From Diphasiastrum complanatum (taxonomy: Eukaryota > Streptophyta > Lycopodiopsida > Lycopodiales > Lycopodiaceae), in the NCBI GenBank assembly GCA_029204225.1, contig CM055093.1, positions 1,100,117-1,164,116 of the forward strand: 64,000 bases of DNA, read 5' to 3'. Of the stretch, positions 12,640 through 23,690 are shown one piece after another (position 1 is the first letter of the stretch; every line of letters starts with the position of its first letter). The notes beneath the pieces are model-generated. The model made no database searches, was not told the DNA's origin, and was given only the letters and a program-made list of their open reading frames with translations. The translations under genes and the position numbers were made by a program.

Positions 12640-13500
12640 TTCCCAACACAGAAGGCACCCCTTCTTGAAATGCCTAAATATAATGGATTGTCAGATCCAA
12701 TTAAATTCCTCCAGATCTATGAGCAAGCGTGCAAGATCTATAGTGAATGGGACTCCGACAGAAAAGTTGATGTTGTTCCCCATGTCACTCATTACTGCAG
12801 CGCAAGATTGGTTCTTCAATCTTTTGAACGAGGAAAAGTCTACTTGGGAAGGGGTTAAGACGGCTCTCATCATGCGCCTTAAACCAAGAAAATTCCTAGA
12901 ATATCCGTTTCTCTTATTGAGCAAGGTTAAGATGGAAAAAAGAGAAAGGGTCCGGGATTACATTGAGTGGGTCAAACACTTAAGATCTGAATGCAACATG
13001 GCCCTAACTCTTGATCATGCAATAATCATGCGGTTCCTTGTGGGATTGCCACGAAGTATCATAAAAGAACTCAAACGATGGGAGAAGTGGTACGCTACGT
13101 TGCAAAAAGAAATGGAAGATGTGATCAGAGAAGAGAATGAAGGTTCGGAGGATGATTTTTATCCAACGTCCCATAATCCAAATCCCTCGGGAGCATCCAC
13201 CTCGAATGCTTCCAATGTTTCAACAGATCTGTTGATGGAGAAAATGACAAAATTACACAAGCAGTAGATGGAATAGTTGATGGTCCAGTTTGATCAGAAG
13301 CCGAAGGCCTTGCAAGGATCTAGATTGCCAATTTCCAACGCACCTGAATAGAACTAGCTGCAGTATCCACGAAGAAAAAATATATGGTGTCCAGTTTGCA
13401 CCCAGAACCATACAACAAATGAGTGTCCAAGTTTGAGGCAAAATCTCAAGCTGACAGACCGGTATTGTCATTTGTGCAACGCATCATCACAGGAGATGAT
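12640..13500 (+). pseudogene. Ty3 gag with zinc knuckle
   Basis: The frame from about 12,650 reads EMPKYNGLSDPIKFLQIYEQ, shifts near 12,780, and continues as AAQDWFFNLLNEEKSTWEGV, IMRLKPRKFLEYPFLLLSKV and IIMRFLVGLPRSIIKEL, the retrotransposon gag core of Ty3 elements. The C-terminal part is acidic then Ser/Asn-rich. After another shift a knuckle-like CPVCTQNHTTNEC (13,388-13,426) has CX2CX3HX4C spacing, one residue shorter than the standard CX2CX4HX4C. Product would be the capsid/nucleocapsid precursor; broken here. Confidence 0.85.
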
Positions 13501-14020
13501 ATTTTGCCCATTGAATCAATATCAGACTTCGTATCCTTAGCACCAGGGGGCTCTGAATGTGGCACCGAGGTATGGAGCGCCAAAGAATCAGTAGCACATG
13601 GACTTACCTACACCACCAAGGCCAACTAAAAACTAAGTGGCCCATGTGAATTTGGTAGCAGCTGAACATGAAGCACCTCCTTAGCCTGAGCAACAACAGT
13701 AGTACTATAAAGTTCTCAACCAAGGATCCTATTCTAAGCATGCCAAAACAAGAAACCACAAAGGATACAAATGATGGACAAACCAACCCAACCAATCCTA
13801 GATTGAACGGATCTAGCCCCCAAGATATGGATCAATCTCAAATATGAATGAGGCATCACACCAGCAACATACGGCTACTAGTCTCACAATCAAGGATACA
13901 CTAGTGAGAGCCGAATAGGTATACTTATACCCTCCAAGGCCCATGCACCAAAATAGTGTACTGTGACACATCGTTGGACACCTTTGCAGCCTATCTCGGC
14001 CACGTCATCCAGTTTCCAAT
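13501..14020. other. non-coding stretch
   Basis: I see nothing supportable; probably degraded Ty3 interior between gag and the RNase H/integrase scrap at 14.36 kb. Confidence 0.3.
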
Positions 14021-14332
14021 GACTCACTAATAGACTCATACCAATCCACCACCATGAGTTTAGGCCTACAACTATTAATTATGACCATATACACATAAGG
14101 GCCCCAATTCCCTTATAGTCATAACTAGCTTAAGGTTATCGGTCTACCGATCTCTAGCATGGACACGGATGACACTTGTTGGATGACTCACTGATAGACC
14201 CATACCAATCCACCACCATAAGTTTAGGCCTACAACCATTAATTATGACCATATAAAAATAAGAGCCCCAATTCTCTTATAGTCATAACTAACTTACGGG
14301 TTGTTGGTCTATCGATATCTAGCGTGGACACG
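14021..14332. repeat. tandem duplication, two units of about 147 bp, period 164
   Basis: Unit 1 (14,021-14,167) and unit 2 (14,185-14,332) both run from GACTCACT through CCATACCAATCCACCACCAT-like and TTAGGCCTACAAC to TAGC(A/G)TGGACACG, with a few substitutions. A short spacer separates them. Confidence 0.85.
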
Positions 14333-14354
14333 CTACCCAAGACCAGTCGTGGGC

Positions 14355-14775
14355 ATGACAGGTATGGTCTAGATGGTTACTCTTGTTGTTGGAGTTCGAT
14401 TTCCGTATAATGGTACGCAAAGGCAAGCAACTAATTATATAGCAGATCATGTATCACAAATCAAATCGACACAGAATGATCCCCAACCTGATGATGAGTA
14501 ACCGGATGCTGCTCTCTTTTACATGGATGCTATACTAGATTGGGCCACGGACATAGTCAAGTATTCGAGGAATGACCAACCTAATCGGTCATTATCCGTG
14601 GCTCATATTAGCCTATTAGCTCGTCCATATTAGCTGATTGTAGGCCAACTGTATCGAAGGGGGGCGGATAATATCATTCGACATTGTATCCTGCCTCATG
14701 AGACAAGTCAGATCATGTCCCTCTCACATGAAGCAATGGGAGGTGGACACTTTTACAGAGGATGTTACAATTTTT
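14355..14775 (+). pseudogene. Ty3 RNase H / integrase scrap, same family as 10.2-10.6 kb
   Basis: Plus-strand reading gives NYIADHVSQIK, PDAALFYMDAILDWATDIVK, RHCILPHETSQIMSLSHEAM and GGGHF, matching the minus-strand segment at 10,655-10,320 (DYVSQIKG, PDAALFYIDIVPEWAANIVE, RCILPHEATQTISILHEGMG, GGHF). It is therefore a second, inverted copy of the RNase H to integrase junction, with stops and no neighbouring domains. Confidence 0.8.
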
Positions 14776-15499
14776 TTATCATATAGAAAACATGAGCATC
14801 CAATACCCACCCTCTTTAATCTACAAGGGACTATGCCATTATTTGCAAATGCTTTAGCCTTTGTCACATTGAGGTAAATACTTTCTACCCTTCTAGAATG
14901 CACAAGTGTTTTCAAATGCATGAGGTATTTCACTAAACATATTTGATCGATGTTAATTACTAGTTTCTTTTATTAGTTTTATGTTACATCCAATTTTTTC
15001 TTTTTGTTCAATGTATAAGATATATTAGGGGTAATGAGGACAAGGATTGGAGAAAGAGAACAAGAAATTTGAGGAAAATTGGATTTGATTGTCACACATA
15101 GAATAATGAACATCACCTCTTTAGCATCACTTTCCTATTTTCTATTTCAATGTGTGTGTGTTGAATGACCCGAGAGCAATGAGGGCAATATATCGTTATG
15201 AGAGCACTGGAGAAATGAGACTAGTGAACTAAATATCTCCTTACGAGAGCAAGGAAAGAGATCTCTTCCTTTTCAAAAAGATTACACGAGAGGCAAGCTC
15301 TTAAGTTAAAGCTCCCATTTAAGTGCTTGAAACATCATGCACATGGACCAATCTTTATTAGATTGCACATGCAAACTATTTGGTAAATTATAATAAAACT
15401 ATTCCTAGTGGTCTTAAGGTGCTCGCAAGTTCGATGTTCAAACCACTGTTTGTGAACTATACTGGGAGATAGCATATACTTAGGCATGCGCAATTGAGG
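14776..15499. other. non-coding stretch
   Basis: No gene supported. AT-rich sequence upstream of the fold-back and of the eL22 promoter. Confidence 0.3.
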
Positions 15500-15598
15500 G
15501 GCCCCACCCTCATCCAATGATAGAGAAGCCTCTATGGCAATCTAGAAATCATGATAGCATGTATTATGCATGCTCCAATGTTGGATGAGGGTGGGGCC
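15500..15598. repeat. 18-bp perfect inverted repeat with 63-bp loop
   Basis: Arm 1 (15,500-15,517) is the exact reverse complement of arm 2 (15,581-15,598, TTGGATGAGGGTGGGGCC). ORFs running through the arms on both strands are by-products of this symmetry. It lies about 0.5 kb upstream of the eL22 start and could be a MITE core or cruciform. Confidence 0.85.
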
Positions 15599-15724
15599 TT
15601 GTATGCACCCTTAATCATGGATGGGTGGGCATACGTTGATCCTCCACCATGTGGCACCTTCACCTCGAGCTACCAAGGCTTGAGGGATGCACCCTCAGCA
15701 CGCCCTGTAACCAGGTTATCAAGG

Positions 15725-15832
15725 CTTAATGGTAAAGAGAGATGCTAGGAAAGCCAAAGGGAGAGAAAAGTGACAAAAAACTTAATGGCGGAAAGAGACG
15801 CTAGGAAGGAAGGCTAAGGGAGGAGAGAGGAA
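15725..15832. repeat. imperfect tandem repeat, period 56
   Basis: Two units begin CTTAATGG at 15,725 and 15,781 and share AGAGA(T/C)GCTAGGAA and AAGGGAG-like blocks. Upstream of the eL22 promoter. Confidence 0.6.
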
Positions 15833-15886
15833 ACGAAGTGAGTTGATGGATGCTTTGAGATAAAGGGCACAAGGGAAGAGGGGCCG

Positions 15887-15892
15887 AGCCCA
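15887..15892 (-). promoter_or_regulatory. site II element (TGGGCT) of eL22
   Basis: TGGGCT on the minus strand fits the TGGGCC/T site II motif common in plant ribosomal protein promoters. It lies 217 bases upstream of the ATG. Assignment rests on motif and position only. Confidence 0.5.
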
Positions 15893-15963
15893 AAGGTCAC
15901 GCATAACTTAGCCTCCTCAAGACAAAGTTTCCGGTATGTGATCTTCTTCTCCATTTCGACTTT

Positions 15964-15972
15964 TTAGGGTTT
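15964..15972 (-). promoter_or_regulatory. telo-box (AAACCCTAA) of eL22
   Basis: TTAGGGTTT on the plus strand is an exact telo-box in reverse. Telo-boxes with site II motifs are typical of plant translation genes. A second telomere-like AAGGGTTTAGG lies at about 16,036-16,046 and may be in the leader. Confidence 0.6.
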
Positions 15973-16108
15973 CTCATTTTTCTCTTTTCTCTTTCATCCT
16001 CCCGTCTCTTGCATACAGCTGCGGCGCGAGACCGTAAGGGTTTAGGCGCGATCGATCAATCGATCGAGCAGCGAGCACAGAGGCAGAGACAAGAGCCGAA
16101 GGAAGGAG

Positions 16109-17386
16109 ATGGCGCCGGCAGTAGCAGCGAAGAAGGCAGCGGGAGGGACCAAAGGCAAGAAGAAGGCATCCACCTTTACCATCGACTGCGGCAAGCCCGT
16201 GGAGGACAAGATCATGGATATCGCCTCCTTTGAGAAGTTCTTGCAGGACCGGATCAAGGTCGGTGGGAAGGCTGGGGTACTAGGAGATGCCGTTTCCATT
16301 CTTCGTGACAAGAATAAAATCAGTGTGACTTCAGAGAGCGCCTTCTCAAAGAGGTAACAATACGGAGCAATTTCTTCATTTTTGTGTGTTTTTGGATTTT
16401 TTCTCAAAATGGTTATAATACAGAGCAATTTTCTTATTTGTTTGTGTTTCGTTGAGTAATTAGTACATGGTTTTTGCACTTTAGATTTCAGATTGTTGGC
16501 AGATGCTGTTGCGAGTGTATTCTTTATCTAATGTTCTTTTGGAGATCAAGCTTGGATCTGAGTTTTATTTCGTAATGCCACTTTGGAGGTTGTATGAGCA
16601 ACAGTTAGGATTCAATGGGCTTCTTATCTTAGTAAGTGATTTTGAGTCCAATTTTTTTTTTCCCGTTTTTCGGTGAAGTGATGCCACTGGTTTTTCTGTC
16701 AATGCTTCTTATCATGGAAGATAGAATCTCGCTCTCAGCACATCCACCTGCATGTTTTAAGTTGTTTAAAGTGGTTATACGAAATTTGATGATTGGACTA
16801 GTCAGCTTCCAAGTCGTCACTAGGACAGGCCAAATTGGCATACATACTTGAGATGTATGGCTTTGGCCTTCTAAAATTTGTCAAATCAGAATCAAAAGCT
16901 GGACTGCTATGCAAGTGGATGCAACGTGTCTTGTGAAGATCTTTTAGCTTTCCATTGTAATGAGAGCTTTGCAGGAATCATCGCAAGCCATCAGATGGGA
17001 TTTATTTTCTAGAATTCTACAGTTATGTTTGAATCATAGGCATCAGCTTTTGAGTGTCAGACTTATGTAAAATCAAGAGGAGATTGTTAGTAAATCTGGA
17101 TTGATCTTAGTCTTCATTTTCAGAGCTGACATTCCTATTGAAATTTTCAATGTTATTAGGAATCCTGATACTAGGATAGTAGCCTAATGTAAAGTACTTG
17201 TTTTTGGTGAAACCTTATGGTGTGATTGGCTCACTTGTCAGGTATCTGAAGTACTTGACAAAGAAGTATTTGAAGAAGCATAATGTACGAGATTGGTTAC
17301 GGGTCATTGCTTCCAATAAAGATAGAAATGTGTATGAGCTTCGATATTTCAATATAGCTGATAACGAAGCTGAGGATGAAGACTAA
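16109..17386 (+). CDS. RPL22: 60S ribosomal protein L22 (eL22), two exons
   Basis: Exon 1 is 16,109-16,353 and exon 2 is 17,242-17,386, with a GT-AG intron of 888 bases splitting an Arg codon. The joined CDS of 390 bases encodes 129 residues, the usual length for plant eL22. Residues 1-22 form a basic Ala/Lys-rich tail ([15 protein letters not shown]). The core follows with [40 protein letters not shown] and, across the splice, [20 protein letters not shown], then [20 protein letters not shown] and an acidic tail. The protein sits in the cytosolic large ribosomal subunit. Start choice: first ATG with a purine-rich context, matching family N-termini. No broken residue is visible; it is probably functional and constitutively expressed, as telo-box and site II motifs suggest. 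Confidence 0.97.
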
Positions 17387-19963
17387 GCATAGAGATAGTC
17401 AATTTTGAGGAAATTTATGGTTTTCTGAAATACGTCAGCTTTTTTACTTTCTTTCTTGGTGCAAATCATTGAAGCAATCAAAGCATATTGTAGCTCTCAA
17501 ATATTCATCCTTTGCTAACAATCGCTCTATCGATTATTACAAGGCGTGAAGTTTTTAAAGAGCTCCTTCCCAGTGCCTAAATCTTGTGGACTTTGATACT
17601 ATCAGCAACGTTATTAGCAAGAAATTGCAGTTGCATGCTTTCATTGGAGTTGTTTGGCATGTTCTCTGACCTCCTATATGTTAGTCTATTGTCTTCTACA
17701 TTGTATGAGTTGACTGTATCTATCACCATCAGTAATTTTTTGGTAAGAGCGATGATTGTAGGTGCAATCTTGAGGTTGATGCAGAGTCCAAGCACTGTAC
17801 TTGTATATGTTCTTGATTCCAACTTTGAGCTGGATGTATGAGTAAATGTAGAATGCTTAGCTACCATTTTAAATCTATCATTTTTGCAGGTGTTGTTTAA
17901 TAAAAGTCTTCAGGTGTTTTTTTCTAGTACTTTAGTTGTGGCCAAATTTTGTACTTCTGAGCTCTTACCCAGGCACTAGTAACTATTGTGTTCATGACAC
18001 GTCCATTGATCTGTCTACTTGTTTGTGCATTGAAATTTGAGAGTCATGACTGGTGGTCCGGTCTCTGGTACCATTGAGCAAAAACTTATGCAATTGAACA
18101 AAGATGAATTCTGATAGTAGATACATCCTAGTAACTAGTGAGTACATATACTCACTCTCTCTCTCTCTGAAAAATGCCAAAGTCTAACTTAATGAATCAG
18201 ACCAAAAGTGATAAAACTTCAAAGACAAATTACATTACTTAAAATTGAATCCATGATAAAATATCAAAACTGGTAATCAACGATGAATTGGGTTTTTTTA
18301 TAGTTCCTTTTTAAAGAGAATTGCAATAGCTATGTTGTAATTTGTACATCTAGAACTATTTGCATTAGCATATATCTTTCTGGTTTTCCATGCTGAGTCT
18401 AACCTTTTCAATTTGATGTCTAATCATATATTCAAGAGAATCTTAGATTAATGTAATTATTCCGATTGGCATTGGAAGATTTGGAACACGTGACTCTATT
18501 GATGATTGACTCTCACTTAAACTTTTTCACCTGGGATCACTCCTAAGTTGACAATCGACTGATCCAGCAACCACTTCGTTCTAATTTGATTGTGAAGTAG
18601 CTTGTAGCTGCTCCTGGTACAGAGATTGTTGAGGGCAACAATGTGTATTGTACTTAGGGGGGTTTGTTCACCTTGTCCTGGCAGGGCTGTTGTAAAGAGC
18701 TTAGAGGTCCATTGGAAATGTGAATTTTACATCATCTCCAGCATCATAGTAACCGCCCTCCAAATCAACCTAGGACATTTCAATCAATCATGATCATCCT
18801 AGTGATACAGCTCAAGGTGGCAGTGACTCGTAATTGTTGACTGTGATCAACTGCTTTCAGTACGGACATTTAAAATCCGAGAGCAATTATAGTTTCTAAG
18901 CTTACCTGAGAATCACACCCATCATGGAGAGCTGAATCACCCCTCCAAGTTACTCTCTGATTTAGCGGTATTTTCCCGAACGCTGTGCCTCACAGAACAA
19001 GCATTTGGAGTGTGCGTCTTAATAATTTGGCTTCGCAAAAATACACATTATTTGAAGTAACATAGCTAAAAACAACCAGTAATTCATGCTTCTACACACT
19101 TGGTTTTAGATGGTGAAATCCTCGAACAATGATGAAATCAAGATTTCAAAACGAAGTATGAAAAATGTGTCCATTTTTTAAGTGCACTAAATAGTGCAAG
19201 ATTCTGACACCTACAAAGATATTCCTCTTGTCGATCTAAGAAATCTAGTATAAATCAATAGTTATTGGGAATGTAAAAATAAAAGAAGGGGTACGAGAAT
19301 GATTAATTGAAGAATGTAGATCCTTGAAGGAAAAATGAGGAATATAGGTTGGGGAATCAAGATGGGATTGAAACAAAAGCACATATGGAAAATATGGGTA
19401 GGGAAAATGGAAATTATGATTTGATGATGCCTTAGTAAATTTCCAAATTGAAATCCATCGATTGGAAATGCTCACACAATTGGGAAATTCAAATCTGGGA
19501 ATGTAATTTGATGGAATAAAAAAAGTTTGATGGTTGAAGATGAGTTGGGAATTTAGATTCACTAGTTTGGCCAATGATGTAGGTTGGATGGATGAGCTGA
19601 TTAGCATTAACTTGTCTTGTAATTCTCTGATTAACTATCTTGTAAATTTCACATTGTGGAAATAAATACGTATTTTTGATCAACATGATGTAGAGACGAT
19701 GTAGAGAACGAAGAGAATAGAAGAGAGAAGTTGTGCATGAAAGTCTGCAAACGAGCAGAACACAGTGATTGAGGTGAGCGTCAGGCGGCCAACGAGCGAG
19801 ACACTGACCAACTCATTGGAAAACACAAAATCAGAAAATACAATTGCTCTCTTCTCCACCTCATCGTTCATGTCGTCTTCTTGATTGATTCTCTCATGAT
19901 CTGTGATCTGTAGTCGTTTGTTTAGGATTCTGGACATAGAAAAACACAACAAAAATTTTTACA
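17387..19963. other. eL22 3' flank and copia C 5' LTR region; no gene
   Basis: No convincing coding potential on either strand; the longer ORFs are AT-rich and of biased composition. The right part should hold the 5' LTR of copia C, whose end (CA at 19,962-19,963) is set by the primer site at 19,964. The LTR start was not located. Confidence 0.5.
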
Positions 19964-19976
19964 TGGTATCAGAGCC
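19964..19976 (+). other. tRNA primer binding site of copia C
   Basis: TGGTATCAGAGCC, the classic plant copia primer site complementary to initiator Met tRNA, directly follows a CA dinucleotide that would end the 5' LTR. The gag start is 53 bases downstream. Confidence 0.9.
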
Positions 19977-20028
19977 CCAGGTTATCGCTACATGATATCC
20001 GAGCAGTGATTCTCTAAGACAACACAAT

Positions 20029-20927
20029 ATGGCTACAACGATCCAAACGAGAATAGCAATCAGTCTTGATGGCGAAAACTACAGAGTATGGAAATTCAAA
20101 ATCAAAACACTTATGAAGGGTGAAAGCATCTGGTCGGTGACCGAACTCACAGATGTGTAACCTCCAGAGGGAGACCCAAGGAGAGCTGAGTGGATCAGAA
20201 AAGATGAACGTGCAATGACGATCATCGTTTCATCCATTAACGAAAAAATACTCATGCAGATTGAAGACTGTGAGAGCAGCCATGAAACATGGGAAAGACT
20301 AAAGCATAAGTATGAAGTGAGGACTGCCGCTTCGATGATGCATCTTCACAATCAGCTACAATCTATGTGATGGGATGGCAACCAGTTGGATCAGCATGTT
20401 GAGAAGATCAGAATGATCTTCGCTCAACTCGTTGCATCAGGGTAGGAACACCAGGTCCCAACACCACAACAACTGATACTTTATGAAATCCCTACTTGCA
20501 TCTTATCAGCCATTGAGAATGCTCATACTGAGCCTACCAGATATGACATTCGAGAGAGCAATCAGTCTTGTCACTGATGAGAGACTGATGAGGGACGAAG
20601 AAGAAGGAAGCAGTGACCAAGAGAAGGTCCTTTTACACGAAGGGAAAGAAGAAGAACAAACCTAGACCCAGATTCGATAAGGGGAATACAAAGTCTTCGA
20701 GCAGAGGCAATGACAACCAACAAACATCCTCCTGTGATCACTGTCACAAGCCGGGACATGTAGCCAACAAATGTTGGTTTAACCTGACAATACCTTGCAT
20801 GCACTGCAAGAAGAAGGGACACTTTGCATACGATTGTAGATTCAAACCGAAAAGAAAAAACAAAGCTGACAAGGCTAATGTTGCAGAGTCTGTAGAACAA
20901 ATGATCAAACAGTGATTCCACTAACAA
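20029..20927 (+). pseudogene. copia C gag with two zinc knuckles
   Basis: ATG at 20,029 begins MATTIQTRIAISLDGENYRV, then WKFKIKTLMKGESIW and a UBN2-like stretch (ETWERLKHKYEVRTAASMMH). Several stops and two frameshifts (near 20,480 and 20,610) interrupt it. The C-terminus carries two standard CCHC knuckles, CDHCHKPGHVANKC (20,733-20,774) and CMHCKKKGHFAYDC (20,796-20,837), in a basic context. No protease or pol follows; the element is cut soon after 20,930 and copia D sequence begins. Confidence 0.88.
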
Positions 20928-21159
20928 AGCGCGCAGTTTACTTACAAAGGATGAGAAAGAAACAAATGCGAACTCGAAACATTTCTATTCGTGACCAACT
21001 TGAAAGATTTACGAAAGATTCTAGAAATGGTTTCTTATTGAAGTTCGAAAGGTTCTCAAAAAGATTCTCGAAAGATTTTAGAAATGAAAAATCTTGTTCC
21101 CTATTCAAACCTCAGATGTCACAAAAATTGTCACGAACAATTCGCGAAATGTTCTGAAT

Positions 21160-21724
21160 TCTACTTCAAGCTCAGAGACTGTCATCTGTCGATAACATGA
21201 AGCTGAGACGAAGAGATAGACCGTCGCGAAATATTCGCGAACATAAATTATTTGACCTTGGAAATGAAACGTTTATTTGAATATCAACCGTCGTAAATGG
21301 TTAGATCTATTGTTACAGAATTGAAAGGCCAAAAGACCTATCCTGTAGCAATATAAATACATGTGCACTACTCGTTGTAACAATCTCATTCAATCAGAGA
21401 CACAACAGCGATATAAGACAGCAAGAGATGTATACTGATTCAGACTCAAAATTATAAAATTCGTTTTTTGATCAATAGTTTCTTATTGTCTAAAATTGTC
21501 TTAAGTTGTCTCTTACTTCCGCATATTATTTCTACACGCAAATTTAATTAGACAAATACTGTTCTATTAGTACATAGATCATATATAGACCCGATTGAAG
21601 ACACTGATATTAGTTTGATTTATTCGAACTTTAATCGTGTTCTCTGTGGAAGAATAATTACTATTCATACGGAATTAAATATGATACAATGATGCTAGAA
21701 TATACAGGTTCAAAGCTGATACAG
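21160..21724 (+). mobile_element. probable 5' LTR of copia D
   Basis: A TATA box (TATAAATA, 21,352-21,359) lies in sequence with no coding potential, and a degraded primer site TGATATCAGAAC follows at 21,725-21,736 (two G-to-A changes from the standard site). The left end is a guess. No matching 3' copy was found by eye after 25.2 kb. Confidence 0.45.
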
Positions 21725-21822
21725 TGATATCAGAACGAATCAGAATACAGTGGTATCTTCGTATCCCTCTCAGCATTCTTTATACATCCATCAGCAAGCC
21801 ACTATCTGGAGGTTATTAGAAG

Positions 21823-22089
21823 ATGTCGTTGGTCATCAATATTCAAGCTAGGATCACTACGATCTTGGATCCAGAAGGTTTGGAAATTAAAGACTTCACT
21901 CTGGACGAAGGTCTATGGAAATGGGTAGAACCAATAGAGGAAAAACTAGTAGCTACTCTTGGCAAAGAACTTTGAGAATGGAGTTTGAAAAATGCCTCTG
22001 AAACAACTCTATTTGTTGCAAAGGTACCAATGGGTAATCCATCGTTGGCACTAGCCGCCCTTGCCACTGCTAGTTTATTGGATTACTAG
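21823..22089 (+). pseudogene. unrecognised 88-codon ORF upstream of copia D gag, one internal stop
   Basis: Begins MSLVINIQARITTILDPEGL at 21,823 and reads 88 codons to TAG at 22,087, interrupted only by TGA at codon 52 (CGA in the intact form would give Arg). Composition is soluble and acidic in the first half (DFTLDEGLWKWVEPIEEKL) and Ala/Leu-rich at the end. It lies between the degraded primer site and the gag start at 22,178. I do not recognise a family. It may be an extra element ORF, a captured exon, or chance. Confidence 0.4.
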
Positions 22090-22177
22090 AGTCTAGGATT
22101 TATAATAGTACTTAATACGTTCTTGTTCCATAGAGCTAGTTCATTCTGTTTGTGTTTTATCTCTGCTACTCGATTAC

Positions 22178-22935
22178 AATGGAAGGTTCAATCTCAGAGA
22201 TCCGTTTGATCAACAAATTCAACGGAGATGACTTCCATATGTGGAAGTTCAAGATGAGGATGATCTTAATCGAGAAGGAGCTTTGGGGATACGTAAACGG
22301 TTCAATAGCCAAACTAGCAGAACATGAACTGCTTCCAACATGGGAAGCAAAGGATGGCAAAGCACTTGCCATTGTATCCTTAAATCTGAAGAACACTCAG
22401 ATTGCTCATGTATCAAACAACACCACCTCCAAAGAAGCGTCGAAACTTTAGATGTATCGACTCATCTCTTTTTGAGGAAGAAGGTTCTCACACTCAAGAT
22501 GAGCAAAGGCACCCCAATCAGCGATCACCTGAACGAATTCAAATACTCAATGATGTCTCTTCTCGCCAGTCTTCCATCCTCCTACGACAACCTAGTATTG
22601 CTTCTGAGCAATACTCCTATGTTGTCTCTCCAGAAGCTGACAACAAGCCTATTGCAAGAAGAATTTAGGAGAAAAAGCTTATCCACAAGGAGTAACAAGT
22701 CAATGACATTGCACTCTAATAAGCAGTATTCCAAGAAGAAGAACTTCAAGGACAAGAAGACGAAGGCAGGGCAGCCAAATTCAACGCAACAATCACAACA
22801 ACAACATAGTCGTCAATAACACTCATCCAAGACTAAACTCTTTTTCAATCACGACATAAAGGATTGTCGCATCCTCAAGCACAACAAAGCGAGGAAAAAG
22901 ATGCAACAGCACCAAGAGGGAGGCTCTGACATTGT
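22178..22935 (+). pseudogene. copia D gag
   Basis: ATG at 22,178 starts MEGSISEIRLINKFNGDDFH, then MWKFKMRMILIEKELWGYVN and ALAIVSLNLKNTQIAHV. A frameshift near 22,400 leads to LFLRKKVLTLKMSKGTPISD and LPSSYDNLVLLLSN, both copia gag phrases. A basic Gln/Lys-rich tail follows (22,680-22,815), then a degenerate knuckle around DCRILKHNK. The frame then jumps straight to the integrase core, so protease and the integrase N-terminus are deleted. Confidence 0.88.
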
Positions 22936-23690
22936 CAGATAACCACAACATAATGGTGTAGTAGAGAGGAAGAACAGAACTCTCATGGAAGCTAAAAGAT
23001 CCATGATGGCCTACTCGAAGGCATCAAGATCGCTATGGGTTGAGGCAGTAGTTGTAGCCGCCTACCTGCAGACACCTACCTGCAGAACAGAACAGGCAAG
23101 TCAAGTGTTGCTCACACTAACCCACATGAGGTATGGTGGAGAAGCAAGCCAAATCTGGCTCATGTTCGAATCTTCGGATGTATAGCATATGCACACATAC
23201 CAGATAAGAAGAGGAAGAAGCTGGATGAAAAGGTGGAGTGAGGATTATTGGTTGGGTATGATATACATTCTGCATATTATAGAGTATACATGCCGCAAAC
23301 ACAAACCAATGAAGTGAAGACTGTTAGGGACGTCAGATTTGATGAGACAAGAACAATGGCTGAAGAAGATATAATCAACTACGAAGTTCTTAACAGACAG
23401 TACTATGACCTGCCCACATCAATAGAGGGAATGGACCCTGAGCATCCAGACGCAAATATTCAAATTTCAGATGGATTGAACGATAGTTTGGACGATGAGC
23501 AGACCGACATATCGGGAGTAGCCATAACACCGACGATACACAGAGGTCCCACTGTTGGTAGACAGGACAAAGGCAAAGCAGTTGCTGAACCTATATTATC
23601 TCCAAGGAGATCTACCAGACAAAGAAGAGCACCAGTCAGATATGTACCTCACAGTTCATCTTCTGCTCAGTAAGAATTCTGTGGATTCGG
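22936..23690 (+). pseudogene. copia D integrase, truncated
   Basis: Starts at the phrase [20 protein letters not shown], the third catalytic region of a copia integrase; everything before it is missing. It continues through a partly duplicated stretch near 23,070-23,100 (CTACCTGCAG twice), then TNEVKTVRDVRFDETRTMA and a C-terminal SPRRSTRQRRAPVRYV. One stop (GGAGTGAGG near 23,240). Non-functional. Confidence 0.85.

Noticed and set aside
15335-15748. Two opposite ORFs (MDEGGAPQL and MLDEGGALYA) that look related
   Set aside because: The likeness is produced by the two arms of an inverted repeat, not by two genes.
19245-19607. 120-codon minus-strand ORF with Ser/Phe/Pro-rich text
   Set aside because: AT-rich, no domain, and it lies where the copia C LTR should be.
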